DNA of 64,000 bases from contig NC_079321.1 in assembly GCF_029931775.1 (NCBI RefSeq), positions 9,702,501-9,766,500 of the forward strand. The letters run 5' to 3'. Under the pieces are notes generated by a model. It made no database searches. It had not been told where the DNA came from and was given only the letters and a program-made list of their open reading frames with translations. Shown here piece after piece: positions 31,061 to 44,052 of this stretch. Within the stretch, counting starts at the first letter, position 1. Each line of letters opens with the position of its first letter. This DNA comes from Euleptes europaea. Taxonomy: Eukaryota; Chordata; Lepidosauria; Squamata; Sphaerodactylidae. The translations under genes and the position numbers were made by a program.

Positions 31061-34000
31061 ATGGATTGGATGGATCCCATTTCTGTGTTGTTCCTCTTTG
31101 CCCTTACGCTTGCATTCCTTTGGAAAATGGGCAATTTCTGGAATAGCAGTAGCCAAAAGCTTCCACCAGGACCAAAGCCATTACCACTCATTGGAAACCT
31201 CCACCAAATGGATCTGAAGAGGCCTCACCTGACCATGTTAAAGGTAACTTTATTGTTGGTTTTGTTCTAGATCTCTGTCATAGGACAGAGAGGCCTTAAG
31301 CTTCTCCAACCCAAATGCAAGCATTAAAGTGCAGACAAATAGATATCACAGAACTTGCTTATGTAATATTAAAATGTAGTTGATATCTTAGTACATCTGC
31401 AGCCATTACTGCTGTAACTGAACTCTGTTTAACTAAATCGTTGCAGTGCCAAGAGAAAAAAATCATAGATCTCTATCAAGTTAAACCAAACAAAACATTC
31501 CTCAAAAAACAATCCATCTAGAAGATAACAATTGGATCTATTCCTTCAGAGTCCATAATCCAGTTGAAAAGGATTTCATAATTTATGCTTATTCTCCCAG
31601 AACATATTCGAGTTGGGGGTAGAGTTGCCAGGTCCTCCCTCTTCTCTGGCGGGAGGTTTTTGAGATGGAGCTAAGGCAGGGATTGTGCGCACACACGATC
31701 CCCACTCCTAAGCCGGGCAATTGATTGGATGGCCCGCCCGTCCAAGCGTCATGGCAATGCCAGTTGGGGGAGGAGACCCCATTAATAACAACGACAACAT
31801 AGTGCGCTGGAGAACATAGAAAACACAGAAACATAGAAAGCTGGAATTAAAGCTGAGGTGGATCAGGAACCAGTGGATCAGCCAAGATCTTGGAAACCTA
31901 ATACCTTTTTATTACAACATGAAGAATGAAAGAGCAGTGCTAAGCAGGTCAAACTGCCCTCAAGTTGCAGCCAATGTTTCCAGATGCTAGCATGAAAAAC
32001 TAGCATCTGGGCAAAGTCACAGGTCTGAGTGCTGCTTCACATTTAAAAAAAACAAAACTCCCTACATACAAAAACGTGCATCTTAGGAAGACAAGGTTAA
32101 TTTAGAAGAAGAGTTGGTTTTTATATGCCGACTTTCTCTACCACTTAAGGGAGACTCAAACCTGCTTACAATCACCTTCCCTTCCCCTCCCCACAACAGA
32201 CCCCCTGTGAGGTAGGTGAGGCTGAGAGAGTGTGACTAGCCCAAGGTCACCCAGCTGGCTTCATGTGGAGGAGTGGGGAAACAAATCCAGTTCACCAGAT
32301 TAGCCTCCACCACTCATGTGCAGGAGAGGGGAATCAAACCCAGTTCTCCAGATCAGAGTCCACTGCTCTAAACCACCGCTCTTACCCGCTATACCACGCT
32401 GGCTCTTTTATTTACATGTATAAATAAAATAATAAATAAAATAAATAAAGGCGATGGCCTTTACTCTTATTTGGCCAGTCTCCAGCCTCACCATGGAGTT
32501 AGATACAGAGTTAGGCACCTGTAGCAATGCTCTTAAAAATCTTGTTTGAGTTCGCTCTATGGGAACGAAACAAGAATATTCTGGTTCTAAAAAAGAGCCG
32601 TATAAGTGCTGTGCCAGAGGTTTTGCATGGTACAGTTTTGAGTGCCACTGGGACAATAAATCCATCTTTGGTGTGATAAAACTTCAAAATGCTGTATGCA
32701 GATCTGTTACCTAGGTCAACCACTTAGTTGTTATGCACGTTTTTGATGCCATTTGATTGGATTACCATTCCCAAGTACTTGAAATTAATAACCTGCTCCA
32801 CCTTGGGTCCATTTATAGACCAGTTCCTTAGCTTGCGGCTGCTGCTGAAAGCCATTATCTTAGTTTTCGGATCATACACATTTAGTTCCTGGTTCTTACA
32901 ATAAACTGTGAATTTGGCCAGTGCCCTCCTAAGCCCCATTGGTGCTCTTGAAAGAATAGCGGCATTGTCTGCATATAATAATATTGAAACCTGGCGATGG
33001 GCGAATTTAGGAGGATGGAAATTTGGCTCCTTCAGCTCATTTACCATATCATTGATGTAAAATATAAATAACGCTGGAGCTAATAAACAGCCCTGCCTGA
33101 CACCCCTGGATGTACTAACAGCTTCAGTTAGTTGTCCCTTTCTGTTCCACCTGATTCTTAGGGATGTGCCTTCATGAAGGGGACGGATAAGACGGTAGAG
33201 GTTTTTTCTAATTTGGCCCACAGTTTGGGACTTGATATAGAGTCAAATGCTGATGCAAGGTCAATGAATGCAGCATACATCCTTAGCAGCATAAGTGGGA
33301 AAACTGGCTGACTAAAAGGGAGCACTAATCTACAGCTGGAAGGGAGATCAGGGAGCCTCTTCATGTCTACTAAATCAATTTGGTCATAATCCATTCTCAG
33401 AAGCCAATTAAGCGATCAGACAGTTTCTCTACTATTGGACCTAGGCTTGCCAGGCCCCGTAGCTCCACCAACGGGAGCTTTGTGGGGCCACGGCCGTGGT
33501 GTACACATGCGCCTGGTGCAGCACGCGCACAAACCCCATGCAATGCGCCTACGTCACTTCCGGATTTACCCAGAAGTGATGCAGATGCTCTAGTGATCTC
33601 GGCCAAAACTCTATGGTTTCCATAGAGTTTTAGCCGAGGTTGCCAGAGCGTCCATGTCAAAGTGATGCACATGAAGAATGCGCACATGTGTGCATGCATT
33701 GCCCGCTGGCCCTCAGCTGATCAGCTGGCAGCCCGGTGGATGGGCGGGATTTTACCCGCCACCACTGGGCACTTGGCAACCCTAATTGGACCATCTGTTG
33801 AAGTTTACCGGGATTGTTCCTATATCGAGCGCTTCCCTTTTGTTGTTAAAGAGTAATTTACCCTTCCCTCTAAGAGGCGTAGAGTTCAGGAGTTTAGCTT
33901 TCTCCTCACAATCCTGCATCAGCAGGCAGCGCCTTTTCCCTTAAGTGGGATGAGGCAGTCTGGGAGGTTAGAGGAATCAAAGGAGTTGCTGACAATAAAT

Positions 34001-37000
34001 CACCCTTCTGCTCCATATCAATGACTGATAGTGGTTCTCCCTGGAAACCTTTTATCATTTCTTTTAGAGCATCCAGCTTGTTTGAAATCTGATTCAGCCA
34101 TTTGAATATCTCCACAATAGTTTCTGCAGGAAGGAGACACCGGTTACCCAGCATTTCCACAAGCTCAGCTCTCGTGGTGTTCTCCTCAGCCTTTGATTCC
34201 TTGTTTGCTGCCTCGGTTGTTATCAAAGTGCTGGCGTCATTCAGTAAAATAATGGATGGACTTTTGCATAGAAAACTTGCTTCCTTTTCCTCTTCCTGGG
34301 AGGCCTCCCCCAGAAAAGTTGACGCTCCAGCTGTCTGAGGTTGTCTGGGAGCTAAATTGTACTCTTCGTCCAAGTTAATTAAGCATGAAATGTTTAAAAA
34401 GGATGACACCAGCACACCAACCCATTAGACAGCAGGTCATCCACTCATAGTTGCTTCAGAGGTTTGGAAGATGAAGCCCTTGCTGAGGCCTGGTTTGAAC
34501 TCCTCCTTTTTCTGCTGCTCTTCTTCATGTTATCTTCTGAGGTTTGTCTTTTTTGCCGTTTCGCAATCTCGGGGGTGTACTTGAATAAGATACCAGAGCG
34601 CCGATTAAGTCTCAGGAGGGAAACCAGAATGATACAAAAATGATCTTCTTGTCGGAGCTCAGCCATGAGCTCGACCCGTTAGCTGGTCAAATGATAGTAA
34701 ATAAACTGAACTGAACTGACCTGCTAGCGTCCGTCAAGCTTCCCAACCAGAAGCCAAATCTTCAGCGTGCATTTCCACAAATAAACTCCATCCCAAAATC
34801 TCCAGGAATTTCCCAACTTAGAGTTGGTAACCCTGGCCTCTATTAAAGGGACAAGGCATTTTTAGCATTTTCTTTTGTATGGGTATGCATATATATTTAG
34901 TTGACAAATTTTTATCAGGTGTGTCTAGTGTTTTTGCTGACACCATCTGGCAACCCTAGCTGGATGATGGGAAGGATGTTCCTCATTTTCCTTTGATTAC
35001 ATTTCAGCTCTCTAAACAATATGGCCCTGTCTTCCGCATTCAAATGGGATTGCAGAAAATGGTTGTTCTGACTGGCTATGAGACTGTAAAGGAGGCTTTG
35101 GTGAACCAGGCAGATGCTTTTGCGGACAGGCCCACAATCCCAATATTTGAAGACTATCTACAGGGCCATGGTGAGGGCATTCCTTCTGAAGAGTGGCCGG
35201 TCCTGCTTGCATACATAGAACTTATAGCCATGGAGCGTCTGTTCCAAAAATTAACCTAGGAGATATGCACAGTGGAATTTTCCAGTGTATAGAACTGGGC
35301 TGGGTGAAACTGCTTTGATACAAGAACTTATGTCCCCCCCGCCCTCCAACCCCAAGGGCAAAGAACAGTTACAAGGAATTGGGGTCACGGAAATAGCATG
35401 AGGGAAAGCTTTCAAAAAGGGGGAATAAACAACAGTCATTTTAGGAGTTCCCCCATGCAGCTCCCTGATTTTCTCTGTATGACAAAACATTCTGAATTAT
35501 TGTAATTTCAGCCGTGCCCTTACAGTTCAGGGCCGGTAGCACAAACTAGCCCCATCTTGTCAGATCCCAGAAGCTAGGCAGGGTCAGCCCTGGTTAGTAC
35601 TTGGATCAGAGACCACAAAGCCAGTCCAGAGTTGCTAAGCAGAGGCAGGCAATGGCAAAACATCTCTGTCTCTTGCCTTGAAAACCCTATGGCAGGGGTG
35701 TCGAACTCATTTGTTATGAGGTCCGGATATGACATCAATGTCACTTGGTTGGGGCAGGGCATTAGTACCATAAAATTTAATGCTGGGTGTTACGTGTATG
35801 TTAAGTGCTGTCAAGTCACTTCTGACTCATGGCGACCCTATGAATCAAAGTCCTCCAAAATGTCCTATCTTTGATAGCCTTAAGAACATAAGAAAGACAC
35901 AGAGGTACATTGCTCCTACTCCCCTCGTGGTTACATAGGTTCCATTACATGTTTGGACCCCTTGTCACGGAACACACTATCTGTGATTATAGAGGGTATT
36001 CCATTATACAGTTACCATGGTCATGCATGCTGACTTATAACATTGTCCTGTTTCTCCCCAGGTATTGTTTTTTCTACCGGTGAGGGCTGGAAAGTGATGC
36101 GGCGGTTTGCAATAACCACGTTACGGGACTATGGAATGGGCAAGAAGACCATAGAGGAAAGAATTGTTGAGGAGTGCCGTTTCCTAATACAAAAGTTTGA
36201 ATCCTTCGACAGTCAGTTGGCATTTTTACATTTGCATTTGGGAGGCACCAAAAATACCTGAGCCATCCTTTGATGTGTCCAGTGCAGAATTCCCCCTCTG
36301 CATACAACAGTACAATCTGTGTAACCATAGAATGGATAAATGATACCCAAGCATATGCAGCTAAAGCACGAGGCAAAAGAGATGCTCATTCCATAATGTA
36401 ATGAAGTGCTGTCAAACTCATTTGTTATGATGGCCGGATACAACATAAATGTCACTTGGCCATGCCAGGCCATGCCTCGCCAGCCCAGATCTAGAGTGGG
36501 GGGTGGCTGCCTTGGCATCGGGCTCACCAGCCCAGATCGGGACTGGGGGAGTGGCTGGCTCGGCTGGCTCGCAGGCTGGATTAGAGCTCTCAAGGGGCCA
36601 GATCAAGCCCCCCAGGCCTTATCAGGCCACCCCTGATATAATGTTTTTATTTATATGTATATATATATATATTGTCTAGGAAAACCATTTGAGACAACTA
36701 CAATAATGGAAGGTGCTGTTGCCAATATTATAGTGACCATATTACTTGGCAAGCGATATGAATATGAAGACCCCACATTTATAAGATTACTGAACATGGT
36801 CAATGAAAACGCCCGGCTCCTGGGAAGTCCCTCAGTCCTGGTAACCTATTCAAATGTGGTTTTAAAATGCTTTAAATTTTTGTTGCCTGCTGCTGCTCAA
36901 AACTATAGTGGGAGAAAAATAACAAAAGATGTGGGTGTCACGCACAGGGTGATGTCACTTCTGGTTTTCCCTGGAAATGATGTCACACTGCATACAATGC

Positions 37001-40000
37001 TGGCAACCCACCAATAATCCCGCCCTCTAATCTCCCGGTGGTTGGACAGCCTGGCAACCCTAATCACTGCAATGGCAGGCAACTGGTGGGAGGGTTGCGG
37101 TTGTGCTGAGTTATGGAAGATTTCCAAAAAAGCTTTGAGATTTCAGCCTCAGCTGTAGGATTTGGGGTTTTCTTAATCTTTTCCTTTCTCATATTCTTTT
37201 AGCTGTACAACATGTTTCCTGCTCTGGGCTTTCTCTTTGGTACTCGCAAGGCTGTCCTTGATAACAGAGATGAATTTAATGCCTTCATCCAGGCCACCTT
37301 CATAGAACACCTCAAAGAACTGGATGTGAATGACCAGAGGAGCTTTATTGATGCTTTTCTAATCCAACAGCAAGAGGTAACACAGTTTAAAACATGCCAA
37401 TAATCAGAGGTGAACTTTCACCTAGGGCTGTTGATTCGGTTCCATCCAAACTGAAAAACAGCTGAATTTTCCCCGATTCGGCAGTTTTCTCTGCGGAAGT
37501 GTGCGTTCTGCTTTTTCTGCCTGTTGCCACCCTCACCTGGAGTTGAGTGCAGCAGTGCGTGAGTCTCCCTCCGCTCGGCACCCGCTCCTCCTCCTTGGTT
37601 TGTTTGCACGGTCTATTTTGATGCTCGCTCAAAACTGTTTTTTAAAATGTGACTTTAAAAATGCATTTGCACGATCCTGAGTCTGACGCAGAAGGAGAAA
37701 CTCCACTCCTCCCACTCACCTGCTCCTTTGTTCCTGTTTGCTGACTTATTAGCATATGCATAGCTAGCGCGCCTCTGTTCCTTTCCATGGTTTGCAAACT
37801 CCAAAGGTCGCATGTTGCTTTGCATGGTTTGCAAACTCCAAAAGGTCTATTCTATTCATTCCAATGAGCAGAGGGGGGACCCCTTCCAGACCCCATAACT
37901 CAGGACCCCCTGACTCAATTCGCACCAAACTTGGGGGTTCTTGCAAGGAGGGTCCCCTCAAGCTTCACTGAAAGTTTGGGACCTCTCCCTCCAAAAATGC
38001 CTCCCAGATCCGCAGAAAGCAGCGAATGTGATTTAAATGGCTTTATTCAGCCAAATTTATTCAGGAACGCCGAACTTCATGCCAAATTCCACGAATCTGA
38101 ATAGGGGGAGTTCAGACTTTGGCATTTCCCAAATAAAAATGGGCCAAATTTTGCCAAATCCGAATTTTACCGATTTTTTTTTCAACAGCCCTACTTTCAC
38201 CCCTAGTCTCTTTCCATGTGAATGCATGGACATCTGGCAAGGAATCTAGCTTTGGGGAGGGGAACATCCGGCCCATCAAACTGGTTGGGATTTCTCAATC
38301 TTCAACCTTTAATGTATTACAGGAACTATCTCTGTAAACATAGAGATTACCTGAAAGGCAGAAAGATATTTAGCAAATTCACCTTCAACAAGAGAAATCA
38401 CAAGCAAATATTATTCCACTTTGTCCATTTCCCCACTTGTCTTTCCCCTTATGTCTCTGCAACAAAAAGATGGCAGACTTGGTTTTTTTTTAAAGAAAGC
38501 TGAAAATTCAGAGGAACTAACAGATCATGGCCACAGCTTATTATATACAACATTATTGCCTTTAGTTTGGTTGTTTAGTTTCTCTGTTGAGGTTTATCCA
38601 CAGTGGGTAGCCGTGTTAGTCTGTCTGCAGTAGTAGAAAAGGGCAAGAGTCCAGTAGTACCTTAAAGACTAACAAAAATATTTTCTGGTAGGGTATGAGC
38701 TTTCGTGAGCCACAGCTCACTTCTTCAGATCTGAATTAATTAGCTAACCTAGGAGGCATGGCGATACAGGAAAGCATATCCTGCTCTTATGGATGCAAGA
38801 TGAAGAGAGAGAGACAGGGACCAAGAGAGACAGAGAAGGTCTTAGATGGAAGGAAAGAAGATTCCCTGAGAGAAATAATTTACACATCAAAGTCACTGCA
38901 ACAGAACAGTGGGAATGATGGGGGGATGCACAGGGCCCGACTTATCTATCACTTTGGCTCTCTATATTCCCCTCTGGAGTCTGTGACTAAGAGACTACCA
39001 AAGTCCTTCACTTCCAATATAAAGCTGGCATTTTCTCCTGGGAAATTATCTCTGTAGTCTGGAGATCAGTTGTAATTCTGGGGAAATTTGGCAACCCTGC
39101 GAGTCAAGCAAGCATTTGGGCTGGCTTAAAGAATGGCTTGAGAGAGACTTAATCTGGGAACTATTACTATTATTCTTTGTTTGGGTCCCCAGACATTGTA
39201 ATATTTTCTGCTTTTATGTGAGATGGCTTCATATGTTTACCTTTGGAGGTTTTTGTGTGTGTGTGTGATTTTGCTTGTAAACAGTTTTGCAGGAAAATGT
39301 GCTGAATATTTTTAGTCATAATAAAATAAAATAAAATGGATGTGAGGAAAGGAGAGACACAGGATGCTAGAATGATTACATTGCCTTCTCATCTATGGAA
39401 AACATACACATTCAATGAGGAAGATGCCGGGAAGATGGAACATACACATTTATCTGCCTTATCCATTGAGAACCCCCACCCAGGTTAGAATATTCCAGTG
39501 TTTTACCGGTATTCACTTTTTCATGCAAAAGGAACAGGAGTGTTGTCTTTGCTGCTGTTCCTTTATTTCTTCTCATGGTTTGGTGTATTGCAAAGATACT
39601 TTCTGTGTGTAGCTGGTTCTCATCTAGAGGTGAGGGGATGTTGAGAAGATTGATTGGGGCTTTCCATCTCCATCAATATTGTGAAATCCTCAGGGCCCTC
39701 TTGCTATTTATTTTGCATTATACTGTATTTATTTAGTTTAAATCATTACTTTCTTCTTACCCCCTAGGAGAAGAACAAGAACCAGATCAATGGATTTTTC
39801 CATAATGAAAACCTAAAGTGTGTTGCGAGTGACTTATTTGGGGCTGGCACGGAGACAACTTCGACTACATTGCGTTGGGGATTGTTGCTGATGATGAAGT
39901 ACCCTGAAATTCAGAGTGAGTGCATTCCATTGGTTGGTTGCCATTATTCCAGGATTTCTGGATTCCAGTTACGTATAGTGTTAAGAATGGAAAGAAAAGT

Positions 40001-42690
40001 GAGGTTCCTGTTAGATGTTACCTGAATGAGGGGAAACAGGAAGCACCAGTTATACTTCCTGTTTATCCAGGTGTTGTAATGATAACAACAGAAAGGGTGA
40101 TTAGAATTCTCTTTCTAACATTTCATCCACTGTGCCTTTCCTTAAGACTCCTATCATGTTTAGAGAGTGACTGTTCACTCTCGATCTCTCAGGGCCAAAC
40201 TAGACATTACAGTTGCCATGGAGAACTTGCTAGACATTTTAAAAAATGCCAAGAGGGCCCATGGCAAAGGGGGACCTGGTGATCTTGTTTCCCCTGCTTA
40301 TGCCTTTTCAAGTACCTAAACTGCTATCTGTGGGACCGTCGCGGCATTTTAAAATGGCCCAAATCTTCTCTAAAATGGCATAATGTGGGGTTTTTTTATA
40401 ATTGATATAGAAAAGTACAAAGAAATATATAAAATATAAAATTTACAAAGAAAAGAAAGACTATAAAGGCTATAAAAACCTATAAATAATATCAAACTGA
40501 GATTACTGGCTCGCGGGCCGGATAAGAGCTCTCAAGGGGCCGGATCTGTTTGACACCCCTGGGCTAGAATAGCCTTAGAATAGAGCGAGAGGAGGGGATT
40601 TCTCCACTCTGTTCTGCCATTTACCTATTCCCACTAGCCTTGGCAAGGATCTGTCTCTTCCTTCCTGGCTGCTCCTGGGCACGCCCTTTAAATGCTTCCC
40701 CAAGAGAGGGCCAACCCTGGGCTCAGCCAATCCCTTCCCAATCCAGCCCTGGGGAGTGAAAAGCCCCTGGGCCAATGGATACTTGTCTTGGAGTGATGAG
40801 CTCACTGGCCCTTCCCCCTGGACTTCTTTAAATAATTGACTGCTCTGTCTGACCTCCTCTGAGAAGATCAATGCTGCCTGTTCTCCCTGCCCCGCTCTAT
40901 CAGAGCTCCCCTGGGTCTCAGTGCCAGGGTCATCCCTGGTAGGTTCTTTGGTGGGTTGGCGTCTGCTGCTGACCATGCCTCTGAAAGCCAGATGAGCTCC
41001 TTCAAACTGGCTGACTCCCAAGTGGACTCCTCCAAGACTACACCCTTCTGCAACCTGACAGGTAACTTCCACAGCTTCAGGGATTGCTGGCACAGCTTGC
41101 CTTTGGTGAGGCATGCAGTCCCCTCAGGTGAGTGCAAGGGCACTGATTTCAGACAAGGACATAAACCAGAGTGCCTCAGTTTGTTGCTTGTGATGCAAAA
41201 CAATGCCCTCCACCAGGCAACAACTCTGCTAATCTTGCATCAGATTCCCAGGGAGAAATTCCTCCTCCCTGAAGTCTTCCTCTCAATGTCCTGCATCCCC
41301 CAAATTCAAAACTTCCAAGTAGGATTTACCCTTTTTCTCTCCCCTTCCTGGGCTCCATTGGACATCCTAGTCCAAGTCTTTAGAGGGGGGCTCCTTCCAT
41401 CACCTGCTCCTGGACTTGTGGCACTTTTTCAAGAACAGACAGCCACTCATACCAATAAGACGGCCCCAGTATATTTACGGCATCATTCAAAACCTGAAAC
41501 AGACACTTATTTTAGTGGGAATAAACGTTCTGTGTTCTCAGAGAAAGTGCAAGAAGAAATAACAAGGGTAATCGGATCCGCTCAGCCACGAATCGAACAC
41601 CGAGCAAAACTGCCATACACAGATGCGGTGATTCACGAAATTCAGAGGTTTGCGAATATTCTCCCAGCTAATGTGCCACATGCCACCAGTGCGGATGTCA
41701 CTCTCAGAGGCTACTTCATTCCCAAGGTTATTGTTCTTAGCTTTACAATCATTGCTCAGTTGAATATGGCATTGAATCTTAACTCTGTGGAATATCAGAT
41801 CCAGTTAGTGAAGTTCCTTTGAGTCCCGTAGATTTCTCTTACTGGAAGGACAGAAATGTGCCTGATATTTCTTGGATTCTGCCAGACGTTTCAAACTATG
41901 AAAACACGGTCCATCCAAGTCCATTTTTTACCTTGCCTTCCTTGCACTTGAATTCTCATGTAACTCATTTAGTGGGATGGTATGGCCTTTGCCTGGAGGA
42001 TAGCTAATGTGATTGATGGGTCCTCTCCAATTTCTTCAGTAACATATTGCTTTGACCTTTCAGAGAACGTATATCATCCCATTACTGCACTCTGTGCTCT
42101 ACGATGAATCTCAGTGGGAAAAACCACTTCAATTCTATCCGGAGCACTTCCTTGATTCTGAAGGAAAGTTTGTCAAGAGAGATGCCTTCCTGCCTTTCTC
42201 TGCAGGTAACCCCTTTTAGATACATCATTGTGGGTTTAATTAATGGATCAGGTACCCACATGCATTGACTTGAAAGAACACCATCCCAGCTGTCCATTTC
42301 TCACTTATTGTTTCAAGATGTGCTTTATCCTTCAGTACTGTTAATCATTGGGATGCTATGAACCTCAGTCTGTTTTCATCTTTACTTTTTTATGTCTTAT
42401 GTTTAAATTATTTTGGGCATCATTCCATGGGGATAATGGTAAAGAAGTATGATAAAGTAATTCAATAATCAGGGCTCCCCTGCCCCATCTGCATTGTCAC
42501 AGGTCGGCGAACGTGTGCTGGAGAGACGCTGGCCAAAATGGAGCTCTTCCTCTTCTTTGCGAGCCTCCTGCAGAGATTCACTTTCCAGCCAGCCCCTGGG
42601 ATGTCTAAAGAAGACCTGGACCTCACCCCTACCGTCGGGTTTACTACACCTCCGATGCCCCACAGCATCTGTGCTTTGCCACGTTCCTAA
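31061..42690 (+). CDS. CYP2-family cytochrome P450, copy C (nine exons, 497 aa)
   Basis: A paralogue of copy B with the same reaction class and ER location. Exons: 31,061-31,243; 35,008-35,170; 36,062-36,211; 36,680-36,840; 37,203-37,376; 39,768-39,915; 41,542-41,726; 42,064-42,205; 42,503-42,690. Splice sites are GT-AG (exon 3 donor GTCAGT), phases are consistent and there is no internal stop. Landmarks are the N-terminal anchor (residues 7-25), [15 protein letters not shown] hinge, [22 protein letters not shown] at 303-308, EIQR at 359-362, YPEHF and FSAGRRTCAG with haem Cys 440. The protein ends CALPRS. Automatic pipelines may label it CYP2K- or CYP2J-like. Intron 1 carries a SINE and a LINE; intron 5 a 771-bp hAT element. 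Confidence 0.96.
32104..32405 (-). repeat. tRNA-type SINE, full length
   Basis: An inverted full-length copy, from GAAGAAGAGTTGGTTTTTA at the tail to TATACCACGCTGGCTC at the head, in intron 1 of copy C. Confidence 0.9.
32425..34680 (-). pseudogene. Non-LTR LINE, truncated and shifted
   Basis: On the - strand 34,680-33,906 encodes a lysine/serine-rich and then acidic protein that could be ORF1. 33,400-32,724 encodes reverse transcriptase blocks [31 protein letters not shown] and [10 protein letters not shown]. The catalytic YADD reads YADN, and frames are broken near 33,200. Much of ORF2 is missing between the two parts. A tail rich in TTTA units lies at the low end. A hAT-type MITE sits inside at 33,442-33,784. 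The clade is uncertain. Confidence 0.75.
33442..33784. mobile_element. hAT MITE nested in a LINE
   Basis: It has TAGGCTTGCC and TTGGCAACCCTA ends and a perfect 8-bp target duplication ATTGGACC (33,434-33,441 and 33,785-33,792). Its 343-bp interior differs from the ~207-bp form, so it is a longer subfamily. Confidence 0.9.
35535..35790 (+). repeat. 5S-related SINE fragment and hAT-type piece
   Basis: CATCTTGTCAGATCCCAGAAG and GGTTAGTACTTGGATCAGAGA match the 5S rRNA internal control region in sense. From 35,695 it continues into the GGTGTCGAACTCATTTGTTA hAT-type repeat. Confidence 0.65.
35791..35880 (-). repeat. Bov-B-related 3' tail
   Basis: It matches the 3' end of the Bov-B LINE at 46,940-47,030 (TCATGGCGACCCTATGAAT, AGTCCTCCAAAATGTCC). 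Confidence 0.75.
36405..36640 (+). mobile_element. hAT-type repeat (CAGGGGTGTC family)
   Basis: It runs from GCTGTCAAACTCATTTGTTA to CAGGCCACCCCTGAT in intron 3 of copy C and is related to 28,010 and 35,695. Only part of the family length is present. Confidence 0.6.
37423..38193. mobile_element. Non-autonomous hAT transposon
   Basis: Its ends TAGGGCTGTTGA and TCAACAGCCCTA are exact inverted repeats, flanked by a perfect 8-bp duplication CTTTCACC (37,415-37,422 and 38,194-38,201). The 771-bp interior has no transposase. It lies in intron 5 of copy C. Confidence 0.95.
38599..38735 (-). repeat. Penelope-like terminal repeat fragment
   Basis: It matches the repeat at 45,291-45,525 (GTGGGTAGCCGTGTTAGTCTG to CACTTCTTCAGAT) in one orientation only. 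On the - strand it keeps CTGAAGA, a perfect 6-bp stem and GAAA, but its outer stem is reduced to two pairs. Confidence 0.65.
40480..40565 (+). mobile_element. hAT-type right end (GACACCCCTG)
   Basis: GGGCCGGATAAGAGCTCTCA, GGGGCCGGATC and the terminal GACACCCCTG form the right end of the family seen at 36,405. It lies in intron 6 of copy C. Confidence 0.6.
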
Positions 42691-43852
42691 CATCCAACCA
42701 TGCTTAACTCCCCTGTGCACACCACCCTCCTCTTCTGCACCCTCCTCTTCAGACTCAACAGAAATGGGCTGTGCCTTGGCACCAACTTGAGCGTTTCAAA
42801 ATTAATTCAAGCTACATCAGAGACATAACTGATGTTCAAAATTTGGACCTTGCTTCTTGAGTCGTTTGCTGTACAGAGAAAAAACAACCTTTCTGTGTCT
42901 TCATAATACTTTATTGACACTACAGATGTCTTTGAATCAGCTAAATAACCAAACAGAGCTACAGCAAACATGTACTTCCAGTTGAGTTCCTTCCAATGGT
43001 ATCAGCTATGTAGACAGATCAAATATATGTCATTGCTGCTGTGTTTTAGTCATCTGACCAGCTTCACAAACATGTAAGGCCACTGGGTTTGCTTACCCAT
43101 TCCGCTAACTCTGGAATTTGTTTGAGCAATTATACTGCCTCAAGTCTGATAAGGAGACTCTTTTGTGATTCAATTTTTGTGGTAGAGAAAGAGATGCTGA
43201 AAATTAAAGATCCAATGGGTGTTTGTCTTTGATCCAATGGGGGTTCCTGCAGGCTGAAGGATTCCCTCCCGGGGAACTTCAGAGTGGCTTAATGGAATGG
43301 TAAGATACAAACATTTGTAGCATTCATTTAGCAGCTTGGCTTGCAATCACATTTCTGCTTGGCCACCATCTCGGAGGTGACATTTCTGCCTTCTCTCTTT
43401 CAATCTTTATCATAGGCAGATTTATTACCCTTCTTATAGTTTTACGTTGCTGTAATTATGATTATCAAACACTGTGTATATTGGAGCTGTTATCAGTGTT
43501 AGTAACAATTAAAAACAATTCTTCAGTATGTGACTTCGGCTTTGCTTCCCTATTTTTCATATGATACTAATAAAATGTCTGCCAGCCCTTTACGAATTTC
43601 AGGCAACAATTCAGGACTTCCACTAAAAAGGAGAAAGCCTGGGCATCATCTCCTTTCAATTGGGCCCAATCTAACTCACTAGACAAACTCTCCCAGAACC
43701 ATTATGTAAACACTGAATAGCATGGCAGACAGAATATACATCTCTATAGGTCCCCCATATTCCAAACTCTATGGTTCCAACAGCAGTCCCCCAGCATCAC
43801 CTAAAACCAGTTGTCCTCTAGGAAACAGAAACAGAATGCAGCTTTGTGGATG
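42691..43852 (+). other. 3' UTR and flank of copy C
   Basis: It aligns with 26,286-27,175 behind copy B and, from 43,440, with 1-420. A signal resembling AATTAAA lies near 43,506. No second gene is present. Confidence 0.6.
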
Positions 43853-44052
43853 TAGGGTTGCCAGATCCCTCTTTGCCACCAGTGGGGTTTTTTAGGGGTG
43901 GAGCCTGAGGAGGGCGGGGATTGGGGAGGGGAGGGACTTCAATGCCATAGAGTTCAGTTGCCAAAGCGGCCATTTTCTCCTGGTGAACTGATCTCTATTG
44001 GCTGGAGATCAGTTGTAATAGCAGGAGATCTCCAGCTACTACCTAAAGGTTA
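43853..44052. mobile_element. hAT MITE, right end lost
   Basis: It opens TAGGGTTGCCAGATC and runs to CTACCTAAAGGTT, where a different repeat starts instead of the GGCAACCCTA end. Confidence 0.8.

Noticed and set aside
40575-41203. ORFs of 179 and 111 codons on the - strand
   Set aside because: They lie in intron 6 of P450 copy C, and the matching intron of copy B does not keep them open.
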